A stretch of DNA of 64,000 bases, taken from Streptomyces sp. A1136. GTDB taxonomy: Bacteria; Actinomycetota; Actinomycetes; Streptomycetales; Streptomycetaceae. This document shows, piece after piece, positions 55,809 through 64,000 of the stretch. The notes beneath the pieces are model-generated. The model saw only the letters and a list, made by a program, of their open reading frames with translations. It was not told the origin of the DNA and ran no database searches. The stretch spans positions 1-64,000 of the forward strand of contig NZ_SSBJ01000013.1 in NCBI RefSeq assembly GCF_004795055.1. The letters run 5' to 3'. The position numbers were made by a program, and so were the translations under genes. Each line of letters starts with the position of its first letter. Position 1 is the stretch's first letter.

Positions 55809-56729
55809 ATGTCCGAGCTCACCAAGAGCACAGCTGGGGCGGGGCCCGCTCAAACGGCGCCGGCAGCCCCCGCCGAGCCGGCGATCGCCCGCGTCACGCA
55901 GTGGGGCGAGATCCGCCACCGCTTCCTGGCCAACAAGCTCGCGGTCGTCGGCCTCGTGCTGGTCACCCTGCTGTTCGTGGTCGCGATATTCGCGCCCCTG
56001 CTGTCCCCGCACGACCCGTACGCCCAAGACCTGAACAACACGCTCGCGAGCCCGGGCGGAGCGCACCTGCTCGGAACGGACGCGCTCGGCCGCGACCAGC
56101 TCTCGCGCATCCTCTACGGCAGCCGCATCGCCGTCGTCGTCGGTCTCGCGTCGATCTTCCTGGCCTGTGTCATCGGCATCGTCGTCGGCGCGCTGGCCGG
56201 TTACTTCGGCCGCGGCACCGACTCGGTGCTGATGCGCATCGCCGACGTCTTCTTCGCCTTCCCGCTGCTCATCGGCGCCATCGTGATCATCATCGTGATG
56301 GGCCGCGGCGTGACCCCGGTGATCATCTCGCTGGCCGTGTTCTCCTGGCCGACGGTCTCCCGACTGCTCCGCAGCTCGATCCTGTCGGTCCGCGAGGCGG
56401 ACTACGTGTTGGCGGCGCGCGCCTTGGGCGCCAACACCAGCCGGATCATCACGCGTCACATCCTCCCCAACTCCATCGCCGCCGTGATGGCCTACGCCGC
56501 GTTCAACGTCGGCGGTGCCATCGTGGCCGAGGCCTCGCTGTCCTTCCTGGGCGTCGGCGTGAGCCCGGAGGTCCCGGAGTGGGGCAACATGCTCGCCGCC
56601 GCCAAGGACTTCATGGGCGTCAAGGACTACCTCTGGACGTACCCCAGCATCGCGATCGTGCTGACGGTCCTCGGCTTCGTTTTCGTCGGTGACGGGCTGC
56701 GCGACGCCCTTGACCCGAAGCTGCGCTAG
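55809..56729 (+). CDS. Oligopeptide ABC transporter permease (DppC/OppC-like)
   Basis: 306 aa. Contains the OppC-type N-terminal piece (WGEIRHRFLANKLAVVGLVLVTLLFVVAIFAPLLSPHDP), six or so helices, and the EAA-loop EADYVLAARALGANTSRIITRHILPNSIAAV. The end GDGLRDALDPKLR is the family C terminus. It forms a heterodimer pore with the preceding permease. The next gene follows after 15 bases. Confidence 0.94.
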   Translation: MSELTKSTAGAGPAQTAPAAPAEPAIARVTQWGEIRHRFLANKLAVVGLVLVTLLFVVAIFAPLLSPHDPYAQDLNNTLASPGGAHLLGTDALGRDQLSRILYGSRIAVVVGLASIFLACVIGIVVGALAGYFGRGTDSVLMRIADVFFAFPLLIGAIVIIIVMGRGVTPVIISLAVFSWPTVSRLLRSSILSVREADYVLAARALGANTSRIITRHILPNSIAAVMAYAAFNVGGAIVAEASLSFLGVGVSPEVPEWGNMLAAAKDFMGVKDYLWTYPSIAIVLTVLGFVFVGDGLRDALDPKLR

Positions 56730-56744
56730 AAGGGCGGCCATCAC

Positions 56745-57800
56745 ATGACTACTTCAGGCATCACCGCAGAAGTGCCCCGCCAGAGGGGCGAGGGCGCCGA
56801 GGGGCCCGTACTCGAAGTGCGCGACCTGCACGTCGAGTTCAAGACCCGCGAAGGCATCGTCAAGGCCGTCAACGGCGTCAACTACAGCGTGTCCTCCGGC
56901 GAGACGCTGGCCGTGCTCGGCGAGTCCGGCTCCGGCAAGTCCGTGACCGCGCAGGCGATCATGGGCATCCTCGACTCGCCCCCCGGGCGGGTCTCCAAGG
57001 GAGAGATCCTCTTCCACGGCCAGGACATCCTCCAGCTTCCGGAGAGCGAGCGGCGCAAGCTGCGCGGCCCGAAGATGGCGATGATCTTCCAGGACGCGCT
57101 GTCGGCGCTGAACCCGGTCTTCTCCGTCGGCAACCAGCTGGGCGAGATGTTCCGCGTCCACCAGGGCATGTCGAAGAAGGACGCCAAGGCCAAGTCCATC
57201 GAGCTGATGGAACGGGTGAAGATCCCGGCTGCCCGCAGCCGCGTCAACGACTACCCGCACCAGTTCTCGGGCGGCATGCGCCAGCGCATCATGATCGCCA
57301 TGGCGCTCGCCCTGGAGCCGGACCTGATCATCGCGGACGAGCCCACCACGGCGCTCGACGTGACGGTCCAGGCCCAGGTCATGGACCTGCTGGCGGACCT
57401 GCAGCGCGAGTACAACATGGGTCTGATCCTGATCACCCACGACCTCGGCGTCGTCGCCGACGTGGCGGACAAGATCGCCGTGATGTACGCGGGCCGCATC
57501 GTCGAGCAGGCTCCGATCCACGAGCTGTACAAGCGCCCCGCGCACCCGTACACCCGCGGGCTGCTGGACTCGATCCCGCGCCTGGACCAGAAGGGCCAGG
57601 AGCTCTACGCGATCAAGGGTCTGCCGCCCAACCTGCTGAAGACCCCCTCCGGCTGCGCCTTCAACCCGCGCTGCCCGAAGGCGCAGGACATCTGCCGCAC
57701 CGAGGTCCCGGCCCTGCTGCCGGTGACCGAGCGGGACGGCACCGAACTGGTCGGTCGCGGCAGCGCCTGCCACTTCCGGGAGGAGCAGCTCCATGGCTGA
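56745..57800 (+). CDS. Oligopeptide ABC transporter ATPase (DppD/OppD-like)
   Basis: 351 aa. Walker [10 protein letters not shown]-loop [12 protein letters not shown], signature SGGMRQR, Walker B LIIADEPT and H-loop ITHDL are all present, and the C-terminal oligopeptide extension (IPRLDQ...[11 protein letters not shown]) carries Cys residues that in some relatives hold an Fe-S cluster. It energises the permease pair together with the next gene product, which overlaps it by 8 bases. Confidence 0.95.
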   Translation: MTTSGITAEVPRQRGEGAEGPVLEVRDLHVEFKTREGIVKAVNGVNYSVSSGETLAVLGESGSGKSVTAQAIMGILDSPPGRVSKGEILFHGQDILQLPESERRKLRGPKMAMIFQDALSALNPVFSVGNQLGEMFRVHQGMSKKDAKAKSIELMERVKIPAARSRVNDYPHQFSGGMRQRIMIAMALALEPDLIIADEPTTALDVTVQAQVMDLLADLQREYNMGLILITHDLGVVADVADKIAVMYAGRIVEQAPIHELYKRPAHPYTRGLLDSIPRLDQKGQELYAIKGLPPNLLKTPSGCAFNPRCPKAQDICRTEVPALLPVTERDGTELVGRGSACHFREEQLHG

Positions 57801-58938
57801 GTTGGACAAGAAGGATGACGCCGTGGACGCGACCCCCGGTATCAGCGAGGTCGACGTCGTCGACGCGGCGAGCGAGACGGCGGCCCTGGCCGCCATCGAG
57901 GCGCCCGTCGACCGGGGCGAGCCGATCCTCCAGGTGCGCAACCTGGTCAAGCACTTCCCGCTGACCCAGGGCATCCTTTTCAAGAAGCAGATCGGCGCCG
58001 TCCGCGCGGTCGACGGGGTCTCCTTCGACCTGCACCAGGGCGAGACCCTCGGCATCGTCGGCGAGTCGGGTTGCGGCAAGTCGACCGTCGCCAAGCTGCT
58101 GATGCTGCTGGAGACGGCGACGTCCGGCGAGGTGTTCTACAAGGGCACGGACATCACCAAGCTGTCGGGCAAGGCCCTCAAGGCCGTCCGCCGCAACATC
58201 CAGATGGTGTTCCAGGACCCGTACACCTCGCTGAACCCGCGCATGACGGTCGGCGACATCATCGGGGAGCCGTACGAGATCCACCCCGAGGTGGCCCCGA
58301 AGGGCGACCGGCGGCGCAAGGTCCAGGAGCTCCTGGACGTCGTGGGTCTGAACCCGGAGTACATCAACCGGTACCCGCACCAGTTCTCCGGCGGCCAGCG
58401 CCAGCGCATCGGCATCGCCCGCGGACTGGCGCTCAACCCGGAGATCATCATCTGCGACGAGCCGGTCTCGGCGCTCGACGTGTCGGTGCAGGCGCAGGTC
58501 ATCAACCTGATGGCGAAGCTGCAGGACGAGTTCAACCTCTCCTACATCTTCATCGCGCACGACCTGTCGATCGTCCGGCACATCTCGGACCGCGTCGGCG
58601 TCATGTACCTGGGCAAGATGGCCGAGATCGGCACCGACACCCAGATCTACGACCACCCGACGCATCCGTACACGCAGGCGCTGCTGTCGGCCGTCCCGGT
58701 CCCCGACCCGGAGGCCCGCGAGGGTCGCGAGCGGATCATCCTGACCGGTGACGTCCCGTCCCCGGCCAACCCGCCGTCGGGCTGCCGCTTCCGCACCCGC
58801 TGCTGGAAGGCCGAGGACAAGTGCGCCACCGAGGAGCCGCTGCTGGCGATCCCGGAGCGCTTCAAGACGGTGAACACCCCGGCCGCGCACGAGTCGGCCT
58901 GTCACTTCGCGGAGGAGAAGGCCGTCCTGGCCGTCTGA
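57793..58938 (+). CDS. Oligopeptide ABC transporter ATPase (DppF/OppF-like)
   Basis: 381 aa. Acidic N-terminal extension of ~45 residues not present in OppF, then QVRNLVKHFPLTQG, Walker A GESGCGKS, FQDPYTSLNPRMTVGDII, signature SGGQRQR, Walker B IIICDEPVSALD and FIAHDLSIVRHI. The C terminus GCRFRTRCWKAEDKC is the oligopeptide-domain cysteine motif. It is the second ATPase, translationally coupled to the first. The operon ends with a strong hairpin. Confidence 0.95.
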   Translation: MAELDKKDDAVDATPGISEVDVVDAASETAALAAIEAPVDRGEPILQVRNLVKHFPLTQGILFKKQIGAVRAVDGVSFDLHQGETLGIVGESGCGKSTVAKLLMLLETATSGEVFYKGTDITKLSGKALKAVRRNIQMVFQDPYTSLNPRMTVGDIIGEPYEIHPEVAPKGDRRRKVQELLDVVGLNPEYINRYPHQFSGGQRQRIGIARGLALNPEIIICDEPVSALDVSVQAQVINLMAKLQDEFNLSYIFIAHDLSIVRHISDRVGVMYLGKMAEIGTDTQIYDHPTHPYTQALLSAVPVPDPEAREGRERIILTGDVPSPANPPSGCRFRTRCWKAEDKCATEEPLLAIPERFKTVNTPAAHESACHFAEEKAVLAV

Positions 58939-58958
58939 TCCCGCGAGGCGTACCTTCC

Positions 58959-59006
58959 GCACGGCGCGCCCGGCACCGGATTCCTCCGGCGCCGGGCGCG
59001 CCGTGC
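58959..59006 (+). terminator. Terminator of the first oligopeptide operon
   Basis: A 16-bp stem (58959-58974 with 58991-59006) is extended inward by five more pairs after one mismatch, with loop TTCC. It lies 20 bases after the stop. Confidence 0.8.
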
Positions 59007-59083
59007 GTGTAGGGCACCCTCGCCACCGGCTCCGGCAAGCAAGGCGGTTGCGGCCGTGTCGGGCCGCCGCCGAGAGTGTCCGG

Positions 59084-60037
59084 ATGACCGACACGCTGAC
59101 CGTCCGCCCCGCCGGGCCGGGGGACGCCGCCGACATCTGCGCGCTGCTCAACGCCGTCGACGTGGTCGAGATCGGCAGACCGGAGACGGATCTCGGCAGT
59201 GTGGAGGCCGACCTCCACCACCCGGGGACGAACCTCGCCACCGACTCCTGGCTCGCCTTCCTGGGCGGCCGGCTCGTCGCCTACGCGCTGGCCTGGGCCG
59301 ACTCCGGGCCGGGCAGGGTCGACTGCGACCACTACGTCCTGCCCGGCCATACCGCGGCGGCCCTGCGGTTGCTGGAGCTGACGGAGATCCGGGCCCGCCG
59401 GATGGCGGGCCCCCACCGGGACGCCGTCCTGCGGCTCCAGCTCAACGCGCGGCCCACCCTCCACCCGGGGGTCCTCGCCCGGCGCGGCTACCGCACCGTC
59501 CGCCACCACCAGGTCATGACCCGCCCGCTGCGCCCCGGTGCGGGAGCCGGCCCCGTCGACCCGGCGCCGCGACCCCCGGCCGGACTCACCCTGCGCCATT
59601 GCGGCAAGGACGAGGCCGACCGGCGGCGGGCGCACGCCCTGGTCGAGGAGACCTTCGCGGCGCACTTCGGGCACGTGGAGCGCGCGTACGAGCCCTGGCT
59701 GGACCACCTCGGCGCCCGGGACCTCGACTGGGACCTGGCCTGGATCGCCACCCTGCCCGCGCTGGGCGACGTGGCCGTACTCCTCACCCGCGACGACCGC
59801 ACCGCCATGGGCTGGATCAGCCACATCGGCGTACGCGAGGACGTGCGCGGACGGGGCATCGGCGGGTTCCTGCTGCGCCACGGCTTCGCCGTCTACGCCG
59901 GGCTCGGCCGGACCACCGTGGGACTCGGCGTCGACACCGCCAATGAGACCGGCGCGTTGGCGCTCTACCGGGCGCACGGAATGAGGCCCCACTACGCCCT
60001 GGACACCTGGGAGCTCCGTTTGCACCCACAGGGGTGA
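59084..60037 (+). CDS. Tandem GNAT acetyltransferase
   Basis: 317 aa from ATG 59084. Two GNAT folds: residues 5-155 (LTVRPAGPGDAADICALLNAV...) and 170-315, the latter with the acetyl-CoA loop GVREDVRGRGIGGFLLRHGF. The second domain is the catalytic-looking one (R-G-R-G-I-G); the first lacks a clear acetyl-CoA loop. The layout resembles mycothiol synthase MshD, but diagnostic residues cannot be judged and a separate mshD would be expected elsewhere. It is a single gene between the two oligopeptide operons, with no apparent functional link. Confidence 0.83.
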   Translation: MTDTLTVRPAGPGDAADICALLNAVDVVEIGRPETDLGSVEADLHHPGTNLATDSWLAFLGGRLVAYALAWADSGPGRVDCDHYVLPGHTAAALRLLELTEIRARRMAGPHRDAVLRLQLNARPTLHPGVLARRGYRTVRHHQVMTRPLRPGAGAGPVDPAPRPPAGLTLRHCGKDEADRRRAHALVEETFAAHFGHVERAYEPWLDHLGARDLDWDLAWIATLPALGDVAVLLTRDDRTAMGWISHIGVREDVRGRGIGGFLLRHGFAVYAGLGRTTVGLGVDTANETGALALYRAHGMRPHYALDTWELRLHPQG

Positions 60038-60142
60038 CGCGCGCGTATCGCCCGGGTGCAATCGGTCCAACCATGAGTGCGGAAGGTCCCGACCGGGGTG
60101 AGATTGGGGCCTACGTGAGTTTTGGGACCTAGGAGGCACTCG

Positions 60143-61771
60143 ATGCGCGGAGCCACCCACGCCAAGTGGACCGCATGTGCGGCGGTCGTCGTCCTCGTGG
60201 CGACGGCTTGCGGCGGCGGAAGCGACAGCGGCGGGGGTGGCGGGGAAGCGGGCATCGTCAGTTCCTCCTGGGGTGACCCCCAGAACCCGCTGGAGCCGGC
60301 CAACACCAACGAGGTGCAGGGCGGCAAGGTGCTCGACATGCTCTTCCGGGGCCTGAAACGGTACGACCCGAAGACGGGCGAGGCCGTCAACATGCTCGCG
60401 GAGAAGATCGACACGACCGACAGCCAGCACTTCACGATCACCTTGAAGGACGGCTGGACGTTCAGCAACGGCGAGCCCGTCACCGCCCAGTCCTTCGTGG
60501 ACGCGTGGAACTACGCGGCGGACGTGACCCACAAGCAGAACAACGCGCCCTTCTTCGCCGACATCGTCGGATACGCCGACCTGCACCCGGCCTCGGGCGA
60601 ACCGAAGGCGAAGACGATGTCGGGGCTCGTCGTCAAGGACGCGAAGACCTTCACCGTCGCCTTGAAGGCGAAGTTCTCCACCTGGCCCCAGACCCTCGGC
60701 TACCAGGCCTTCTCCCCGCTGCCCAAGGCCTTCTTCACCGACCACGCCGGCTGGCTGAACAAACCCGTCGGCAACGGCCCGTACACGGTGGACTCGTACA
60801 CCAAGGGCACCGGCATGAAGCTGCGCAAGTGGGACGGCTACCCGGGTACGGACAAGGCCCAGAACGGCGGCGTGGACCTCAAGGTCTACACCGACAACAA
60901 CACCGCCTACACGGACCTGATCTCCGGCAACCTCGACCTCGTCGACGACGTGCCCGCGCAGCAGCTCAAGAACGTCAAGAACGACCTCGGCGACCGCTAC
61001 ATCAACCAGCCGGCCCTCATCATCCAGACCCTCACCTTCCCCCTGTACGACGCGAACTGGGGCAAGGCGGGGATGGAGAAGGTCCGTCAGGGCATCTCCC
61101 GCGCCATCAACCGCGACGAGATCACCAAGCAGATCTTCCGCGAGACCCGCACCCCGGCCAAGGACTGGACCTCCCCGGCCCTCGGCGCCAAGGGCGGCTT
61201 CAAGGACATCTGCGGCGAGCTGTGCACCTACGACCCGGCGGCCGCCAAGAAGCTCATCCAGGACGCCGGCGGTATTCCCGGCGGCAAGTTCACGCTGACC
61301 TCCAACGTCGACACCGGCTCGCACCGCGAGTGGATGGACGCCGTCTGCAACAGCGTCAACAACGTCATCGGCGAAGGACCGGTCTGCACCGTCAACCCGG
61401 TCGGCACCTTCGCGGACTTCCGCAACCAGCAGAGCGCCTACAAGCTGACCGGTCCCTTCCGCTCCGGCTGGCAGGCCGACTACCCGCTGATCCAGAACTT
61501 CCTCCAGCCGCTCTACTTCACCGGCGCCTCCTCGAACTACGGCAAGTTCAGCAACCCGGACTTCGACAAGCTCGTGGACGAGGCCAACCAGGAGAGCGAC
61601 ACCGCCGCGGCGATCGGGAAGTTCCAGGACGCCGAGAAGATCCTCGCCGAGCAGATGCCGTCCATCCCGCTCTGGTACCAGAACGGCAGCGCCGGGCACT
61701 CGGAGCGGATCTCCGACGTCACGCTCAACCAGTTCAGCGTCCCCGTGTACAACGAGATCAAGGTCAGCTGA
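60143..61771 (+). CDS. Oligopeptide-binding lipoprotein (second BldK-like operon)
   Basis: 542 aa from ATG 60143 with a strong AGGAGG site seven bases upstream. Lipobox VATACGG (Cys at about 22), Gly/Ser linker, then family 5 fold: SSWGDPQNPLEPANTNEVQGGKVLDMLFRGLKRYDP, GWTFSNGEPVTAQSFVDAW, ISRAINRDEITKQIF, GWQADYPLIQNFLQPLY. It resembles my memory of BldKB-type sequences more than the first operon's binding protein does, but the symbol is left off. It feeds peptides to the permeases that follow. Confidence 0.92.
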   Translation: MRGATHAKWTACAAVVVLVATACGGGSDSGGGGGEAGIVSSSWGDPQNPLEPANTNEVQGGKVLDMLFRGLKRYDPKTGEAVNMLAEKIDTTDSQHFTITLKDGWTFSNGEPVTAQSFVDAWNYAADVTHKQNNAPFFADIVGYADLHPASGEPKAKTMSGLVVKDAKTFTVALKAKFSTWPQTLGYQAFSPLPKAFFTDHAGWLNKPVGNGPYTVDSYTKGTGMKLRKWDGYPGTDKAQNGGVDLKVYTDNNTAYTDLISGNLDLVDDVPAQQLKNVKNDLGDRYINQPALIIQTLTFPLYDANWGKAGMEKVRQGISRAINRDEITKQIFRETRTPAKDWTSPALGAKGGFKDICGELCTYDPAAAKKLIQDAGGIPGGKFTLTSNVDTGSHREWMDAVCNSVNNVIGEGPVCTVNPVGTFADFRNQQSAYKLTGPFRSGWQADYPLIQNFLQPLYFTGASSNYGKFSNPDFDKLVDEANQESDTAAAIGKFQDAEKILAEQMPSIPLWYQNGSAGHSERISDVTLNQFSVPVYNEIKVS

Positions 61772-61801
61772 CCCGCCTTCGGATCGATCCTGGAGCAGTC
61801 C

Positions 61802-62725
61802 ATGGGACGTTATGTGATCCGGCGGCTGCTCCAGATGATCCCGGTGTTCATCGGCAGCACGTTCCTGATCTTCTTCATGGTGTACGCGCTCGGCGACCCC
61901 GTCGCCGCCCTCTTCGGCGACAAGGCGCCCGACCCGGCCACCGCCGCGCGCATCCGCAAGGACCTCTACCTCGACCAGCCCCTGTGGAAGCAGTACCTCC
62001 ACTACATGGGGCAGATCTTCCAGGGCGACTTCGGCACCGCCTTCAACGGCCAGAGCGTCACCGATCTGATGGCCACGGCCTTCCCCGTCACCCTGCGGCT
62101 GACCGTCGTCGCCATCGTCATCGAGATCGTCGTCGGGATCACACTGGGCGTGGTCAGCGGGCTGCGCCGGGGCAAGTCCGTCGACACCAGCCTGCTGGTG
62201 CTCACGCTGATCGTGATCTCCGTGCCCACCTTCGTGACGGGCTACCTCCTCCAGTACCTCTTCGGCGTCGAATGGGGCTGGGTCCGGCCCACCGTCTCCC
62301 CGGACGCCCCCTTCGGCGAGTTGATCCTGCCCGGCATCGTCCTCGCGCTCGTCTCCCTCGCCTACGTCACCCGCCTCTCGCGCACCTCCATCGCCGAGAA
62401 CGTCAAGGCCGACTACGTCCGCACGGCCACCGCCAAGGGCCTGCCGCGCCGGCGCGTCATCACCCGGCACCTGTTGCGCAACTCGCTGATCCCCGTCGTC
62501 ACCTTCATCGGCACGGACATCGGCGCCCTGATGGGCGGCGCCATCGTCACCGAGCGGATCTTCAACATCCACGGGGTCGGCTACCAGCTCTACCAGGGCA
62601 TCCTGCGCAACAACTCCCCGACGGTGGTCGGCTTCGTGACGATCCTCGTCATCGTCTTCCTGATGGCCAACCTGATCGTCGACCTGCTCTACGCCGTCCT
62701 GGACCCGAGGATCCGTTATGCCTGA
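61802..62725 (+). CDS. Oligopeptide ABC transporter permease (DppB/OppB-like)
   Basis: 307 aa, starting 30 bases after the binding protein with no hairpin between. GRYVIRRLLQMIPVFIGSTFLIFFMVYALGDPVAALFGDKAP is the DppB N terminus; EAA-loop KADYVRTATAKGLPRRRVITRHLLRNSLIPVV; C terminus VDLLYAVLDPRIR. Six membrane helices. Its 3' end overlaps the next gene by 8 bases. Confidence 0.95.
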   Translation: MGRYVIRRLLQMIPVFIGSTFLIFFMVYALGDPVAALFGDKAPDPATAARIRKDLYLDQPLWKQYLHYMGQIFQGDFGTAFNGQSVTDLMATAFPVTLRLTVVAIVIEIVVGITLGVVSGLRRGKSVDTSLLVLTLIVISVPTFVTGYLLQYLFGVEWGWVRPTVSPDAPFGELILPGIVLALVSLAYVTRLSRTSIAENVKADYVRTATAKGLPRRRVITRHLLRNSLIPVVTFIGTDIGALMGGAIVTERIFNIHGVGYQLYQGILRNNSPTVVGFVTILVIVFLMANLIVDLLYAVLDPRIRYA

Positions 62726-63719
62726 GCGCGGCCGGCCCGCCTACGACCCACTGGAACCAGGAGAGGGGGAGGCCATCGCACCCACCGGCCAGGGCGGCCC
62801 CATGGACCTCGCGCTGGACGAGGCGGAGAGCCTGGAGAAGACACTGGGCGACGACCCGACAGGCCCGGCCGAGAAGGCCCGTTCCCTGTGGTCCGACGCC
62901 TGGCACCAGCTGCGCCGCAACCCCGTCTTCATCGTCTCCTCGCTCCTCATCCTCTTCCTCGTCGTCATCGCGATCTGGCCGCAGCTCATCGCGAGCGGCG
63001 ACCCGCTGCACTGCGACCTGTCCAAGTCGCAGCAGGGCTCCTCCCCGGGACACCCCTTCGGCTACGACACCCAGGGCTGCGACGTGTACACGCGCACCGT
63101 CTACGGGGCCCGTGCCTCCATCACCGTCGGTGTCTGCGCCACCCTCGGCGCCGCCCTGCTCGGTTCGGCGCTCGGCGGGACGGCCGGGTTCTTCGGCGGC
63201 TGGGGCGACGCGACGCTCTCCCGGACCGCCGACATCTTCTTCGGTATCCCGGTCGTCCTCGGCGGACTGGTCTTCCTGTCCGTCGTCACCAGCACCACCG
63301 TGTGGCCGGTCGTCGGATTCATCGTGCTGCTCGGCTGGCCCCAGATCGCCCGCATCGCGCGCGGATCGGTGATCACCGCCAAGCAGAACGACTACGTCCA
63401 GGCCGCCCGGGCCCTCGGCGCCGGCAACACGCGGATGCTGCTGCGACACGTCGCGCCCAACGCCGTGGCACCCGTCATCGTCGTCGCCACCATCGCCCTG
63501 GGCACCTACATCGCCCTGGAGGCCACCCTGTCGTTCCTCGGGGTGGGTCTGCGCCCGCCGACCGTCTCCTGGGGCATCGACATCTCCAACGCCGCCTCGC
63601 AGATCCGCAACGCCCCCCACATGTTGCTGTACCCGGCCGGAGCGCTCAGCGTGACCGTCCTGGTCTTCATCATGCTCGGCGACGCGGTGCGCGACGCCCT
63701 CGATCCCAAGCTGCGCTGA
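62718..63719 (+). CDS. Oligopeptide ABC transporter permease (DppC/OppC-like)
   Basis: 333 aa with a 55-residue N-terminal cytoplasmic extension before WHQLRRNPVFIVSSLLILFLVVIAIWPQ. The periplasmic loop has Cys residues (HCDLSKS, GCDVYTR) that may pair. EAA-loop QNDYVQAARALGAGNTRMLLRHVAPNAVAPV and the final GDAVRDALDPKLR identify the family. The start overlaps the preceding gene, giving coupled translation. Confidence 0.94.
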   Translation: MPERGRPAYDPLEPGEGEAIAPTGQGGPMDLALDEAESLEKTLGDDPTGPAEKARSLWSDAWHQLRRNPVFIVSSLLILFLVVIAIWPQLIASGDPLHCDLSKSQQGSSPGHPFGYDTQGCDVYTRTVYGARASITVGVCATLGAALLGSALGGTAGFFGGWGDATLSRTADIFFGIPVVLGGLVFLSVVTSTTVWPVVGFIVLLGWPQIARIARGSVITAKQNDYVQAARALGAGNTRMLLRHVAPNAVAPVIVVATIALGTYIALEATLSFLGVGLRPPTVSWGIDISNAASQIRNAPHMLLYPAGALSVTVLVFIMLGDAVRDALDPKLR

Positions 63720-63732
63720 GGAGCCCGTACCC

Positions 63733-64000
63733 ATGCTGCTCGAAGTGCGCGACCTGCACGTGGAGTTCACGACCCGCGACGGGGTGGCCAAGGCGGTCAA
63801 CGGCGTCGACTACTGCGTGGACTCGGGCGAGACCCTCGCCGTGCTCGGCGAGTCCGGCTCGGGCAAATCGGTGACCGCGCAGGCCGTGATGGGAATCCTC
63901 GACGTGCCGCCGGGCCGGATCGCGGGCGGCGAGATCCTGTTCAAGGGCCGGGACCTGCTGAAGATGCGGGAGGAGGAGCGCCGCAGGATCCGCGGGGCCG
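63733..64000 (+). CDS. Oligopeptide ABC transporter ATPase, 5' part
   Basis: First 89 residues only; the gene is cut by the window end. [25 protein letters not shown] and Walker A GESGSGKS are present, followed by SVTAQAVMGILDVPPGRIAGGEILFKGRDLL. It is closely like the DppD-type ATPase of the first operon (56745), so the second operon repeats the same gene order. The remaining ATPase domain and a second ATPase are expected beyond the window. Confidence 0.93.
   Translation, partial: MLLEVRDLHVEFTTRDGVAKAVNGVDYCVDSGETLAVLGESGSGKSVTAQAVMGILDVPPGRIAGGEILFKGRDLLKMREEERRRIRGA

Noticed and set aside
58862-62572. Very long minus-strand open frame of more than 1200 codons over the oligopeptide operon genes
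   Set aside because: It mirrors the plus-strand ABC genes, which have complete motifs; its translation is Asp/Val/Gly/Arg-rich low complexity as expected from an antisense frame in GC-rich DNA.

Overview
The window is a chromosomal segment of a Streptomyces or a very close relative. Evidence: GC content is very high with near-total G/C at third codon positions, GTG starts are frequent, and the genes include a WhiB-like regulator (wblI type), a SpoIIE-type phosphatase with an anti-sigma-like ATPase domain, polyphosphate glucokinase, an Sdh1-type succinate dehydrogenase and two BldK-like oligopeptide transporters. The order fumC, class I fumarase, DUF1707, wbl, glpX, DUF4245, nitroreductase, xseB/xseA, ispH, ppgK, ychF agrees with what I remember of the conserved Streptomyces core; this was not checked by search. 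No rRNA, tRNA, IS element, CRISPR array or replication origin was seen.

Layout. 1-600: fragment of a GH3 glycosidase meeting a candidate opposite-strand gene start. 600-18411: core housekeeping block (DUF402, fumC, secreted GDSL esterase, GDPD, class I fumarase, DUF1707, wblI, glpX, DUF4245, nitroreductase, xseB, xseA, APC permease, ispH, ppgK, DUF6542, ychF). 18412-21617: a small variable island at the ychF 3' end. It holds a frameshifted gene, a Phd/YefM-RelE toxin-antitoxin pair on the minus strand, a YefM-YoeB pair on the plus strand, copies of a 9-bp motif, a diverged second copy of the ychF 3' end, and a gene remnant. 21618-28503: a tiny secreted peptide, a LuxR-type regulator, and an apparent operon of 2OG-Fe(II) oxygenase, YdiJ-like FAD/Fe-S dehydrogenase, FAH-family enzyme and TSUP exporter. 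28609-36751: secreted NHL/SMP-30-like protein and divergent MarR gene, tandem esterase paralogues with a trypsin-like protease, then a DMT exporter, a PEP-mutase-family enzyme and a threonine-synthase-like enzyme. 37026-43549: DUF4190 membrane protein, GntR regulator, short SPOR-like protein, NUDIX hydrolase, and two proteins with anti-sigma-type ATPase folds. 43633-47500: sdhB-sdhA-sdhC behind a small coiled-coil protein. 47878-64000: an unusual family 5 solute-binding lipoprotein, typA, and two complete-looking oligopeptide ABC operons separated by a GNAT gene; the last operon runs off the window.

How the parts fit. The two fumarases and Sdh1 belong to the TCA cycle, glpX and ppgK to sugar phosphate metabolism, and ispH to isoprenoid supply. 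The oligopeptide permeases are of the kind that takes up peptides needed for aerial growth in Streptomyces. The two most interesting regions are the ychF-proximal toxin-antitoxin island, which looks like a decayed integrated element, and the regulator plus oxygenase/dehydrogenase/FAH/exporter operon, whose combination I do not recognise as a named pathway.
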